From Flemingiibacterium sp045635785 (lineage in GTDB: Bacteria; Bacillota; Clostridia; Oscillospirales; CAG-272), in NCBI GenBank assembly GCA_045635785.1, contig JAZTWJ010000105.1:1-25679 (forward strand): DNA of 25,679 bases. The letters are read 5' to 3'. A program made the translations under genes and the position numbers. The notes under the pieces are model-generated. The model saw nothing but the letters and a program-made list of their open reading frames with translations. It did no database searches and was not told the DNA's origin. Positions 6,971 to 14,588 of this stretch are shown one piece after another (positions within the stretch are counted from its first letter, which is position 1; each line of letters starts with the position of its first letter).

Positions 6971-7948
6971 TTAGGTATAGTAATCGAACTTTCCGAGCGC
7001 TTTTTTGGAAAATGCGCTTGGTGTCTGTCCGGTGTACTGCCGAAACGCTTGAATAAAATAGGAAAGACTGTCAAAGCCGCATTCTTCTGCGGTTTTTTTG
7101 ACGCCCTCGCCGCCCGCAAGCATCGCCTGCGCGTATTTCATGCGGAGCGCGATTAAATACTGCTTGATTGTGGAGCCGGTATAACGCTTGAAATCGCGAT
7201 TGAGCTTATTCACGCTGACAAAATACAGCTTCGCAAGCTCCGGCGTGGTCAAATCATCCTTGTAATGATTGCCGATATATTCTGCCACATCCTTGATATA
7301 AGTGCGGATGGGACTGAGCGTTTTGGTATTGCGCTCATTGGAATATTCCTTCAGCTCCGTGAGGATCAGCGCGGTTAATAGGCGTTTTTTGTCATCTGAA
7401 ATGCCATCGGACATCATTTCTTCAAGATATCGTTCCAATCGCATGAGAAGTGCATCATCAAATTCGATGACGACCGAGCCTTCACCGGAAAGCTTGCCGA
7501 GACCGCCCATGCCGCCGCCGATCATGGATAGCGCGGATTCCCCACAATAAAGCACCACACGATCGTAAAGCACGTCGCCGGGCACATTGTTTCGATGCAA
7601 AACGTGGGAATTATGGAAGCAAACGCATCTTCCGTCAGATTCAATGCTGCCGCCTGTATTGGAAAAAACGATCCTGCCCTCACTGAGGACAAAAATGAAC
7701 TCGTAATAAGTATGAGAGTGATAGAGAGGCATATAATGACCGCGCTGTGTCAAACGGTAAACGATGATCTCACAGCCACCTTCTCGGGACTGTCTCATGC
7801 GCTCGTTTGTGGATCTTGTGCTATTGCTGTTATCGCAGCAGATCGTGGCGGCATCTTTAGGTTCGGAGCTTGCTGATTCACCGCTAACCGTTACATTGGG
7901 ATCGCATGTCATGAAATAGCTGTAATGATCGAAAATTTTTTCTGCCAT
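6971..7948 (-). CDS. AraC-family transcriptional regulator with cupin sensor domain
   Basis: A 325-residue regulator. The middle part (about 58-140) is an AraC-type cupin fold with the MPLYHSHTYYEFIFVL signature and a HNSHVLHR strand typical of sugar- or ligand-responsive AraC proteins. The C-terminal 100 residues hold two helix-turn-helix motifs ending in FIQAFRQYTGQTPSAFSK, the AraC signature. The N-terminal 50 residues are low-complexity and unusual. ATG 7948 has AAGGAG 5 nt upstream. It has its own promoter, with repeated TTGGTYGATTTT motifs in the leader that may be its own operators. No obvious target operon adjoins in the same direction. Confidence 0.92.
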   Translation of the reverse strand: MAEKIFDHYSYFMTCDPNVTVSGESASSEPKDAATICCDNSNSTRSTNERMRQSREGGCEIIVYRLTQRGHYMPLYHSHTYYEFIFVLSEGRIVFSNTGGSIESDGRCVCFHNSHVLHRNNVPGDVLYDRVVLYCGESALSMIGGGMGGLGKLSGEGSVVIEFDDALLMRLERYLEEMMSDGISDDKKRLLTALILTELKEYSNERNTKTLSPIRTYIKDVAEYIGNHYKDDLTTPELAKLYFVSVNKLNRDFKRYTGSTIKQYLIALRMKYAQAMLAGGEGVKKTAEECGFDSLSYFIQAFRQYTGQTPSAFSKKALGKFDYYT

Positions 7949-7970
7949 TTTTCTCCTTGAACCGCAAAAA

Positions 7971-8036
7971 TTGGTTGATTTTTTGTGCGGTTGGTCGATT
8001 TTCTACATTATAAGAGCATTATATCATACATTCGAC
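7971..8036 (-). promoter_or_regulatory. Candidate operator repeats of the AraC-type gene
   Basis: Two direct copies of TTGGTYGATTTT start at 7971 and 7991, exactly 20 nt (about two helical turns) apart, between the predicted transcription start and the gene. The GGTCGA core recurs inverted at 8031-8036 beyond the -10 box, so the -10 is flanked by GGTCGA and TCGACC. AraC proteins commonly bind tandem direct repeats; autoregulation is inference. Confidence 0.4.
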
Positions 8037-8046
8037 CATTTGTAAA
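8018..8046 (-). promoter_or_regulatory. SigA promoter of the AraC-type gene
   Basis: TTTACA (8041-8046), a 17-nt spacer and TATAAT (8018-8023), with TGA giving an extended -10, on the minus strand. Confidence 0.88.
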
Positions 8047-8099
8047 GTCTTTTTTCTAAATATTATACTTCTTTTTTTTGAATTTTGCAGAGGAAAAAA

Positions 8100-8834
8100 C
8101 TATTCCTTTTCATAAAGAGCCAAACGCTTGAAAAGCTCAAGGCTCGATGCATGTTGTTCTTTTGTTTTTTTCTCGCCCTTGAGCTTAGCCATTGTGGACA
8201 GACGTCGAATGCACAGAATGGTATCCTCGGGAAGATCGTCCATTCCGTTAAAGGACTGCCCGAACGCTGTTTTTGACAGTACAAGCCCGCATTCATCGTA
8301 AGCCGCTTCGCTTACAGCCACAGGAATTTCCGAAAAGATCTCGGAAAGCGGGACAAGTCCATCTGCCTCGCGAACCATGCCGTACATATACGGTGAAAGG
8401 AAGCAAATGATCGCATCACCACCCACGATCTGCTGATAATACTCTGTCATCATCATACGGATCGCATCGGGATTAACCATCGCATCGTGCTCCGCCGCCG
8501 CGGCTCGCTCCTCGGGAGAAAGCATGACAATATCATCAAAGGATACGGACACTTCGCCGTTTCCGTCAAGATCATCGCCGAGTGCTTCCACGGCGCGCTG
8601 CATGTAGACAAGATCCTGAATCGCAACGACCCGAGGGCCAGCATACATCATAAAATAATCATATTTCTCACGAGTTATAATCTGCACCGTGGAAATTACA
8701 ATTGCAAAGATGAATACAGACGCAATGATAGTCGGCGCCTTATAGTGATACCAGAAATTATCAAACCACGCTCCGATGCCGAGCTTTGGCTCCTGAAACG
8801 ATTCTTTTTCCCGATTCTGCATACTTTTAACCAT
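8100..8834 (-). CDS. Single-pass membrane protein of unknown function
   Basis: I do not recognise a named family. From ATG 8834 the product has 244 residues: a short cytoplasmic N-terminus with the aromatic stretch WFDNFWYHYK, one membrane helix (about 33-51), and a soluble, acidic outer domain of about 190 residues with an LDGNGEVSVSFDDI segment. The NFWYHYK-before-helix pattern recurs in small clostridial membrane proteins. The open frame extends further upstream into a terminator, so a later start is needed. ATG 8834 lies at the foot of a start-site hairpin; ATG 8822, in frame four codons on, is the alternative. It follows the transketolase terminator. Confidence 0.75.
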   Translation of the reverse strand: MVKSMQNREKESFQEPKLGIGAWFDNFWYHYKAPTIIASVFIFAIVISTVQIITREKYDYFMMYAGPRVVAIQDLVYMQRAVEALGDDLDGNGEVSVSFDDIVMLSPEERAAAAEHDAMVNPDAIRMMMTEYYQQIVGGDAIICFLSPYMYGMVREADGLVPLSEIFSEIPVAVSEAAYDECGLVLSKTAFGQSFNGMDDLPEDTILCIRRLSTMAKLKGEKKTKEQHASSLELFKRLALYEKE

Positions 8835-8862
8835 TGCTTGCACCGCAGTGAAAGCTGCCTTT
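8832..8862 (-). promoter_or_regulatory. Start-site hairpin element, copy 2 (unknown membrane protein)
   Basis: On the minus strand: AAAGG (8862-8858), CA, a 20-nt hairpin (8855-8848 with 8843-8836, one mismatch, loop TGCG), A, then ATGGTTAAA. This has the same order and spacing as copies 1, 3 and 4. A second in-frame ATG follows four codons later, at 8822. Confidence 0.7.
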
Positions 8863-8910
8863 CTTCTAATTTTGAATTTGAAATACGCTTCCCTAGCCAA
8901 GAAATCTGAC

Positions 8911-8942
8911 AAAAAAGCGGCTGCACCGTGGCGCAACCGCTT
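8911..8942 (-). terminator. Intrinsic terminator after the transketolase genes
   Basis: In the minus-strand transcript, AAGCGG pairs with CCGCUU, a G-U pair and UGC/GCA continue the stem (8915-8924 with 8933-8942), and a run of U follows to 8911. It starts 7 nt after the stop of the C-terminal transketolase subunit gene. Confidence 0.88.
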
Positions 8943-8948
8943 TCAAAA

Positions 8949-9887
8949 TTACTTCAGCTTGATGGCATCCTTCGCCTTAGCGACGATATTCGCAGCGGTA
9001 AGACCGTAAATTTCCATCAGCGGCGGAACCTTTCCGGAACGGCCAAACATGTCATTGACACCGACCTTGAGGACCGGAATGGGCTTTGCTGCGCATACGC
9101 AGTCACAAACTGCGGAGCCAAGACCGCCGATGACATTGTGCTCCTCGCAGGTAACAATCGCGCCTGTTTCGGCAGCTGCCGAAAGGATCAGCGCATCATC
9201 CAGCGGCTTGATGGTGTGAATGTTGATAACCTTTGCGGAAATTCCTTCTGCCGCAAGCATTTCGCGAGCAACAAGTGCCTGCTCGACCATCAGACCGGTT
9301 GCCACAAGGGTGACATCCTTGCCGTCTGCCAGAACAATACCCTTGCCCATCTCAAATTTGTAGTCATCGCCAAACAGCACCGGAACGGCATAGCGTCCAA
9401 AGCGCATATAGCAAGGACCTTCATACTTAACGGCAGCTTCAACCATTGCGCGTGCTTCAACAGCATCAGCAGGCTGCATAACCACCATGCCGGGGATGGA
9501 GCGCATAGTGGCGAAATCTTCGAGGCACTGATGAGTAGCACCGTCCTCGCCAACGGAAATACCGGCGTGCGTTGCGCCGATCTTTACGTTGAGATGCGGA
9601 TAACCGATGGTATTTCTGACCTGTTCAAAGGCTCTGCCTGCCGCAAACATCGCAAAGGTGGATGCAAACGGGATGAATCCTGCGGTGGCAAGACCTGCCG
9701 CAACTGCCATCATGTTTCCTTCTGCGATACCGCAGTCAAAGAATCGCTCGGGGAATGCTTTCTTAAAGGTGCCGGTCTTTGTTGCAGCCGCAAGGTCTGC
9801 ATCGAGAACGACCAGCTTATCATATTTTGCGCCAAGCTCTGCGAGAGCCGAGCCGTATGCTTCTCTGGTTGCAATTTTATCTGCCAT
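8949..9887 (-). CDS. Transketolase, C-terminal subunit
   Basis: The second half of a split transketolase (thiamine diphosphate-dependent transfer of two-carbon units in the non-oxidative pentose phosphate pathway). The 312 residues contain the pyrimidine-binding domain, with FFDCGIAEGNMM holding the catalytic Glu56, ATHAGISVGEDGATHQ, and a C-terminal transketolase domain with VTCEEHNVIGGLG. The ATG at 9887 overlaps the stop of the N-terminal subunit by one base, so the two are translationally coupled and are expected to assemble as one enzyme. Split transketolases are common in Clostridia and Archaea. Confidence 0.96.
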   Translation of the reverse strand: MADKIATREAYGSALAELGAKYDKLVVLDADLAAATKTGTFKKAFPERFFDCGIAEGNMMAVAAGLATAGFIPFASTFAMFAAGRAFEQVRNTIGYPHLNVKIGATHAGISVGEDGATHQCLEDFATMRSIPGMVVMQPADAVEARAMVEAAVKYEGPCYMRFGRYAVPVLFGDDYKFEMGKGIVLADGKDVTLVATGLMVEQALVAREMLAAEGISAKVINIHTIKPLDDALILSAAAETGAIVTCEEHNVIGGLGSAVCDCVCAAKPIPVLKVGVNDMFGRSGKVPPLMEIYGLTAANIVAKAKDAIKLK

Positions 9888-10729
9888 TAGTTCTTACCTC
9901 CGTCGATGACTGCGTTAAGCTCTGCAAGTCCGATTTCGTACTGATCCTGCTTGGGAGCGGCGCCGTGCCATGCAACATTATTTTCCATGTAGGAAACGCC
10001 CTTGCCCTTGACAGATTTTGCAATGATTGCCGTAGGCTTACCCTTTGTAGCCTTCGCGTTAGCGACAGCGGCTTCGATGGCATCCAAATCATGAGCGTCA
10101 ATGCAAACAACGTTCCAACCGAACGCCTTGAACTTTTCATCCAGTGGCGCAGGATTCATAACCTCAGATACGGGGCCGTCGATCTGCAGACCGTTATAGT
10201 CTACAAATACCGCGAAATTATCTAATTTATAGTGAGCCGCAAACATTGCGGTCTCCCAAACCTGACCTTCCTCGGATTCACCGTCACCGATGATCGACCA
10301 TACGCGGTTGTTGACACCGTTCAATTTTGCACCGAGTGCCATACCGCAGGCCGCAGAAACACCAAGACCAAGCGATCCCGTGGTCATATCAACACCGGGA
10401 ATATGCTTCATGTCGGGATGTCCCTGCAGAATGGAGTCATGCTGACGGAAGGTTTTCAGATCCTCTATGGGGAAAAAGCCGCGAAGCGCAAGAGCGGCAT
10501 AAAGCGCGGGAGAAGCATGTCCCTTGGACAGAACGAAACGGTCGCGATCTTCCTTTTTTGTATCCTTGGGATCAATGTTCATTTCTTCAAAATAAAGATA
10601 AGCGAGAATCTCGGCGATCGAAAGAGATCCGCCGGGATGTCCGCTGGCTGCGGAATAAACCGCTGTCAGAGCGCCGCGTCGGATTTTATAAGCGATGCAC
10701 GAAAGCTCGTTTTTGCGCGATTCAGTCAT
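9887..10729 (-). CDS. Transketolase, N-terminal subunit
   Basis: The thiamine-diphosphate-binding half of the split transketolase, 280 residues. It shows SGHPGGSLS with His31, SKGHASPALYA (His71), TGSLGLG, and the GDG(148-150)...N(179) thiamine motif. The frame opens at ATG 10744, but that ATG is part of the GGAGG ribosome binding site, so ATG 10729, seven bases after GGAGG, is the start. It is preceded by a consensus promoter and a leader with a long hairpin. Together with the following gene it supplies the complete enzyme. Confidence 0.96.
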   Translation of the reverse strand: MTESRKNELSCIAYKIRRGALTAVYSAASGHPGGSLSIAEILAYLYFEEMNIDPKDTKKEDRDRFVLSKGHASPALYAALALRGFFPIEDLKTFRQHDSILQGHPDMKHIPGVDMTTGSLGLGVSAACGMALGAKLNGVNNRVWSIIGDGESEEGQVWETAMFAAHYKLDNFAVFVDYNGLQIDGPVSEVMNPAPLDEKFKAFGWNVVCIDAHDLDAIEAAVANAKATKGKPTAIIAKSVKGKGVSYMENNVAWHGAAPKQDQYEIGLAELNAVIDGGKN

Positions 10730-10760
10730 GTAAAAGTCCTCCATGGTAAATTATTATGAG

Positions 10761-10791
10761 GGCTTTTATCGAAAAAATTCGTATAAAAGCC
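10761..10791 (-). promoter_or_regulatory. Leader hairpin of the transketolase operon
   Basis: In the minus-strand leader, a 9-bp stem (10761-10769 with 10783-10791) continues through one bulged base into a 4-bp stem (10770-10773 with 10778-10781) with a UUUU loop. No U run follows it, so it is not a terminator. It may stabilise the message or act as a regulatory leader. Confidence 0.5.
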
Positions 10792-10809
10792 GATACTTGA
10801 CTACACTAC

Positions 10810-10838
10810 ATTATAGCGCATTTGGATGCGTTTGTCAA
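10810..10838 (-). promoter_or_regulatory. Consensus SigA promoter of the transketolase operon
   Basis: A perfect TTGACA (10833-10838), 17-nt spacer, TATAAT (10810-10815) on the minus strand. It is the only clear SigA promoter of the window with a perfect -35 and the only one without the extended TGn. The spacer contains the palindrome CGCAT-CCAA-ATGCG, a possible operator. The -35 box begins only 14 nt after the stop of the upstream metallophosphoesterase gene. Confidence 0.95.
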
Positions 10839-10852
10839 GGGGGTACGCACGG

Positions 10853-11809
10853 TTAATTTATACAGTATTTGTCCGCGGGAACAAAATCCACAAGCCACAG
10901 CTCGGGACGGTTGAAGATGCGTACCATTCGCTTTTTGGAAAGTCCGCGGGATACGATATGCGTGAAATCTTCGTACTGATATACACCTCCCGCATGCTGC
11001 GGGAAAAATCCTTGGTGAGGCGCATACAATCCATTGAGAATCAATGGGATGCGGAATTGTCCGCCGTGGGCATGTCCGGAAAATGCCGCATCGAAACCGA
11101 GCGCACGGTACAGCTCATATTCCTCGGGACGGTGGCATAGAAGCAGCGTCAGCCGCTCATCTTTGGAAATTTGACGATATTCACGGCTGAGTCTGTCGCG
11201 CCAACTTAAAGCAAAAGGCTCCTTGTGTGCATAGTCAGCCTTCAAACGCTCGGTGAGAAGGACATGAGATTTTCTTTCTTTCCAATCAAAATACGGATCA
11301 TCCGCGCCGCATATCAGAATCTCATTCCCCTGCACAGTAACAGCTTCTGCCATATCGTCATCAATTTCATTCGCACGGTGCAGAACACGAATGCCGAGAG
11401 AACTCAGCTCATCGCAAAGGTTATCCGTTCGCGGAATATTAGATTCATGATTGCCGAGCACCATATAACAGGGCGCGATTGCTGCGGCTTCGCGAAGTAG
11501 AGGCAAAGACGCATTGTCATCCGCAATGATATTCCCTTCTGCCGGAATATGGCTTCCATCCTCAATGATGTCTCCTGTGAAGAAGATCAGATCAGGCTTG
11601 CTTTCCTTCAGAGCAGCCACAAGCTGCTTTTGATTTTCACCGAAACGGGATTCATGCAGGTCTGTGATATGCGCAACGCGAAAGGGAGATGCGATTTTTT
11701 TCGACACGACGGTATGATGTCTGCATATCAAACGATTTGACAGCGCAAACCCTATAAAAAGAAGGGCGGCGATACCTACGCCGCCCTTTATAAGAATTTC
11801 TCTATTCAA
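10853..11809 (-). CDS. Membrane-anchored calcineurin-like metallophosphoesterase (YkuE/YaeI-like)
   Basis: A 318-residue phosphoesterase with an N-terminal membrane anchor (about 8-24) and the complete metal-ligand set: ITDLHE (Asp50, His52), GD (79-80), GNHE (119-122), His226 in LLCHRPEE and GHAHGG (245-250). Relatives act on lipid-linked or nucleotide phosphoesters near the membrane; the substrate here is unknown. The start is TTG 11809 behind AAAGGAG. The gene begins 22 nt after the anti-sigma gene and probably belongs to the same transcript. Its codons 8-16 encode a terminator-like RNA hairpin. Confidence 0.92.
   Translation of the reverse strand: MNREILIKGGVGIAALLFIGFALSNRLICRHHTVVSKKIASPFRVAHITDLHESRFGENQKQLVAALKESKPDLIFFTGDIIEDGSHIPAEGNIIADDNASLPLLREAAAIAPCYMVLGNHESNIPRTDNLCDELSSLGIRVLHRANEIDDDMAEAVTVQGNEILICGADDPYFDWKERKSHVLLTERLKADYAHKEPFALSWRDRLSREYRQISKDERLTLLLCHRPEEYELYRALGFDAAFSGHAHGGQFRIPLILNGLYAPHQGFFPQHAGGVYQYEDFTHIVSRGLSKKRMVRIFNRPELWLVDFVPADKYCIN
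11756..11788 (-). terminator. Terminator-like hairpin inside the metallophosphoesterase coding region
   Basis: The minus-strand RNA forms a perfect 10-bp GC-rich stem (11779-11788 with 11762-11771, 7-nt loop), followed after one C by five U (11760-11756). It lies 21 nt inside the open reading frame. It could limit read-through from the sigma/anti-sigma genes. The structure is seen; its activity is inference. Confidence 0.5.
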
Positions 11810-11831
11810 GCGAACTCCTTTGAAATCATGT

Positions 11832-12728
11832 TTACTCTACGTTCTTTCCATCGTCAAGCAGCCAGATCTCGCAACGTTCGAACTCCGCGCCTGTCGGAAT
11901 GACGGTGCGATAGTCGATCTTTTTTTCCTCAAACAACTTGATATATCCTGCAAAAGTATCCTCAGCCGCAGAATCGATCGTGTAGCGAGTGACCTTGAAT
12001 CCGTTATGCTCAAAGCTCTCCGATTCCGACTCAGGCGTAATGCCCTTCATGTCGTCTGCGTACAGAAGAAGGATGGCTTCGTCTTGCTTCTCTGTCAGAA
12101 CCCACAAAAGGAAATTGTCAAGAGCGGAAATCTTCACGCTATCGGTGGAATTTGGCGAATAGATCCCCTCGTTATCCTTAACAGCCGCCGAAAACATGGT
12201 CACGGCGGTGGTGGTTTCAACAATGACATGCTCATCTTCTTCCAAGGCTTCTTGATGGTTTTCTGCGGAAAGGGGATCCTTTACGGCATACACATTCTCG
12301 CCGACTGCTTCGGCAGGGGCAAAAAACTCAAGCCTATCCAAAGAGCGTTCGGCAACGATGTCAGCATCATTCTGCTCAATTCCAACGCCGACGCGCCCTG
12401 CGATCATGATCATCACCACAGCACATGCCGCCGCAATGGTGCCCCACGGAATGAAGCGTTTCTTGTTACCAAGGATCTTCGCATCCTGCGGGATATCCTC
12501 GATTTGCTTCATTACATTCTCATGCAAGGTCGGCGGAACCTCCATATCCACGCTTTGGATCAGCGAAAGCATTTGCTTGCACTTCTCCAATTCGGTTTGG
12601 CAAATCGCGCAGCCTTCGATATGATTTAGAAACAGTTTTTTCTGGAATTCACTCAGCGCATTGTCCAAATATTCGAACATCAGTGACTGTGCATTTTCGC
12701 AAGTCATCTGTATTCGTTGGGTTTTCAT
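11832..12728 (-). CDS. Zinc-finger anti-sigma factor (RsiW-like)
   Basis: A 298-residue membrane protein that probably holds the adjacent ECF sigma factor inactive. The N-terminal anti-sigma domain has the zf-HC2 pattern His36-x3-Cys40-x2-Cys43 (HIEGCAIC), with Cys10 upstream. A membrane helix follows (about 94-111), then an outer domain of about 185 residues that I do not recognise and that may be the sensor. The ATG has GGAGG upstream. It lies about 100 nt after the sigma gene, and that gap holds an ECF-type promoter candidate. Confidence 0.9.
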   Translation of the reverse strand: MKTQRIQMTCENAQSLMFEYLDNALSEFQKKLFLNHIEGCAICQTELEKCKQMLSLIQSVDMEVPPTLHENVMKQIEDIPQDAKILGNKKRFIPWGTIAAACAVVMIMIAGRVGVGIEQNDADIVAERSLDRLEFFAPAEAVGENVYAVKDPLSAENHQEALEEDEHVIVETTTAVTMFSAAVKDNEGIYSPNSTDSVKISALDNFLLWVLTEKQDEAILLLYADDMKGITPESESESFEHNGFKVTRYTIDSAAEDTFAGYIKLFEEKKIDYRTVIPTGAEFERCEIWLLDDGKNVE

Positions 12729-12763
12729 CTTAAAATATCCTCCGTTATGGATCGTTCTGCTGA

Positions 12764-12793
12764 TTAGACGTTATCATGTCCGTTTTTGTTCCC
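12764..12793 (-). promoter_or_regulatory. Candidate ECF-sigma promoter before the anti-sigma gene
   Basis: On the minus strand, GGGAAC (12788-12793) and CGTC (12767-12770, continuing as CGTCTAA to 12764) are 17 nt apart. Read as GGAACAA-16-GTCTAA, this fits the GGAAC ... GTC layout of many ECF-dependent promoters. It would place transcription of the anti-sigma and metallophosphoesterase genes under the sigma factor encoded just upstream. Confidence 0.45.
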
Positions 12794-12829
12794 GATTTTC
12801 AAGAAAAAATTTATAATTTTTCGAATATT

Positions 12830-13444
12830 TTAAGACAAGCACTCGTGATGCATTTCTTCTATATCGGAGAGCAGCACTCTCAGATGCGCCCTCGCCCGAT
12901 TGAGACGGGATTTGACCGTTCCGATCTCAAGCTCCAGCATCTCTGCGACCTCCTCATAGGAATATCCCTCGATGTCACGCAGAATAACGATCTCTCGTTG
13001 ATCATCACTTAATTTTTCGATGGCAGATCGCACCATACGCACCGTTTCCATCTTATCCAGCGTCCGATCGGGAGAAGCGGATACCGATTCATCGGCAAAC
13101 TCAAGCTGTTTTTCCTCGTCATCCTCGTCCGTCATCGTTGGCAACGAACCGGTGCGATCATGTGCGGACCGACGAAGAAAATCAAGGCTGGTATTGACCG
13201 CAATTTTATACAGCCATGTGGAAAAACGGCAGTCGCCGCGATATTTTCCGATGGATCGCCATAGCTTGATAAAAACCTCTTGTGAAAGATCCAGCGAGTC
13301 CTCCGCACTTCCTACCTTCATGCGGATCGTATGATAGATAAGCTTTTCATAGGTCGTCACGATTTGGGAAAAAGCCGCCTTATCTCCGTTAGAGGCAGCG
13401 GCAATGAGCTTGTCCTCTTCGGGTGAATTGTAGGAATGGTTCAC
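12830..13444 (-). CDS. RNA polymerase ECF sigma factor (SigW-like)
   Basis: A 204-residue alternative sigma factor. Region 2 (about 26-95) contains DLSQEVFIKLWRSI and the FSTWLYKIAVNTSLDFLRR segment that contacts the -10 element. After an acidic linker, region 4 (about 140-195) contains LSDDQREIVILRDIEGYSYEEVAEML and IGTVKSRLNRAR for -35 recognition. The start is GTG 13444 behind AAAGGAGGTG. It lies 38 nt after dus without a visible promoter between them, and is followed by its anti-sigma gene, the usual arrangement. The regulon and signal are unknown. Confidence 0.95.
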   Translation of the reverse strand: MNHSYNSPEEDKLIAAASNGDKAAFSQIVTTYEKLIYHTIRMKVGSAEDSLDLSQEVFIKLWRSIGKYRGDCRFSTWLYKIAVNTSLDFLRRSAHDRTGSLPTMTDEDDEEKQLEFADESVSASPDRTLDKMETVRMVRSAIEKLSDDQREIVILRDIEGYSYEEVAEMLELEIGTVKSRLNRARAHLRVLLSDIEEMHHECLS

Positions 13445-13482
13445 TTCCGCACCTCCTTTTCTAAAAAGTATCTGCGAGAAAA

Positions 13483-14451
13483 TTACCGCACAACCGAATA
13501 TAAAATTTCAGCCATCTCGTCTCGTGTACAGGCGCTGTTCAGCGCACCGCGGGCGGCGGATGCACCGCGAATGCCCTTCAAATACCAAGAAAGCTGACCT
13601 CGGCTTTGCAAAACACCCATTCTTTCACCTTTTTCCGATACGTTTGTATCCAGCTGAAAAATGGCGGTTTCGATACGCTCCTTGTCAGTCGGCGGCGTGT
13701 AGATTTTTCCGTCAAGCCTTGCACGGATCTCCGAAAACAGCCACGGATTTCCCATGGAACCGCGTCCAAGCATCACCGCATCACAGCCGGTGCGCTCAAA
13801 CATTCGCATTGCATCCTCTGCGCTGAATATTTCGCCGTTTCCGATGACGGGAATCTTCACAGCCTTTTTGATTCGAGCAATTTCTTCAAAGTTGATCGGG
13901 GCGTGAAAACGCCCTTCCCGCGTGCGACCATGCACAGTGATGGCATCTGCGCCCGCGGCTTCCATCCGTCTTGCAAAGTCCTCGCCGCATACAAATGCAT
14001 CCTCCCATCCGATACGCATTTTTACGGTGATGGGAATATTTTTTACAGCATCCTTGCAAGCGCGAACGATCTTTTCGGCAATGCGAGGCGTTTTGAGCAG
14101 AGCAGATCCCTCTCCGTTGTTTGCTACCTTTGGTGCGGGACAGCCCATGTTGATGTCGATGGAGCGCGGGATCTGCAAAGATAGGCAATGCTTATAGCTT
14201 GCCGACGCCAGCTTCGCCGCCGCTTCTGCCATAATATCAGGCTCCGACCCGAAGATCTGCACGCCCGTAGGCTCGTTATCAAAAAGTCTGCCAAGCTCCG
14301 CCGTTTTGCGATCCTCAAAATGAATCGCCTTGGCAGAAAGCATCTCCGTATACATCATTTCGGCGCCGCATGCGCAGCAGATCTGCCGAAATGCGTGATC
14401 TGTAACGCCTGCCATAGGAGCGAGCGCCAGCTTATAAGTTAATTTATTCAT
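13483..14451 (-). CDS. dusB: tRNA dihydrouridine synthase (DusB-type)
   Basis: A flavoenzyme reducing specific uridines in tRNA to dihydrouridine. The 322 residues hold the APMAGVTDHAFR opening, the INMGCPAPKV motif with the catalytic Cys104, VKMRIGW (about 143-149), the FMN-phosphate and substrate segment HGRTREG (His174 onward), and the IGNGEI and GRGSMGNPW motifs. The length is usual for DusB. The upstream region holds two direct repeats but no clear promoter. The ECF sigma gene follows after 38 nt. The specific type is assigned by overall resemblance. Confidence 0.94.
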   Translation of the reverse strand: MNKLTYKLALAPMAGVTDHAFRQICCACGAEMMYTEMLSAKAIHFEDRKTAELGRLFDNEPTGVQIFGSEPDIMAEAAAKLASASYKHCLSLQIPRSIDINMGCPAPKVANNGEGSALLKTPRIAEKIVRACKDAVKNIPITVKMRIGWEDAFVCGEDFARRMEAAGADAITVHGRTREGRFHAPINFEEIARIKKAVKIPVIGNGEIFSAEDAMRMFERTGCDAVMLGRGSMGNPWLFSEIRARLDGKIYTPPTDKERIETAIFQLDTNVSEKGERMGVLQSRGQLSWYLKGIRGASAARGALNSACTRDEMAEILYSVVR

Positions 14452-14588
14452 CGTTCTCTTATTTTTTACGATATTACGCTAAAATATTTTCTTTCATTTT
14501 ATCGCATGAATGTGAACACCGCATGAATGGTCAATTTCGCATATGTTATAAATAAACGCTCATTCGTGAATATTTTTACATATTTGAA
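14452..14588. other. Intergenic region between helicase and dus genes with tandem repeats
   Basis: AT-rich spacer. CGCATGAATG occurs at 14503-14512 and again at 14520-14529, 17 nt apart, with CGCAT once more at 14538-14542. I see no convincing SigA promoter and no gene here. The repeats could be protein-binding sites upstream of dus. Confidence 0.4.

Noticed and set aside
8835..8936. N-terminal extension of the unknown membrane protein
   Set aside because: The extended frame starts inside the transketolase terminator and has no ribosome binding site. The start-site hairpin marks 8834 as the beginning.
8928..9890. A 320-codon open frame on the plus strand
   Set aside because: It is antisense to the C-terminal transketolase subunit and reflects codon bias. 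No motif supports it.
11820..12629. A 269-codon open frame on the plus strand
   Set aside because: It is antisense to the anti-sigma gene, whose zinc-finger motif, membrane helix and ribosome binding site are clear.
14503..14542. Tandem repeats considered as a CRISPR fragment
   Set aside because: The repeat is only 10 nt, there are two full copies with a 7-nt gap, and no cas genes are near.
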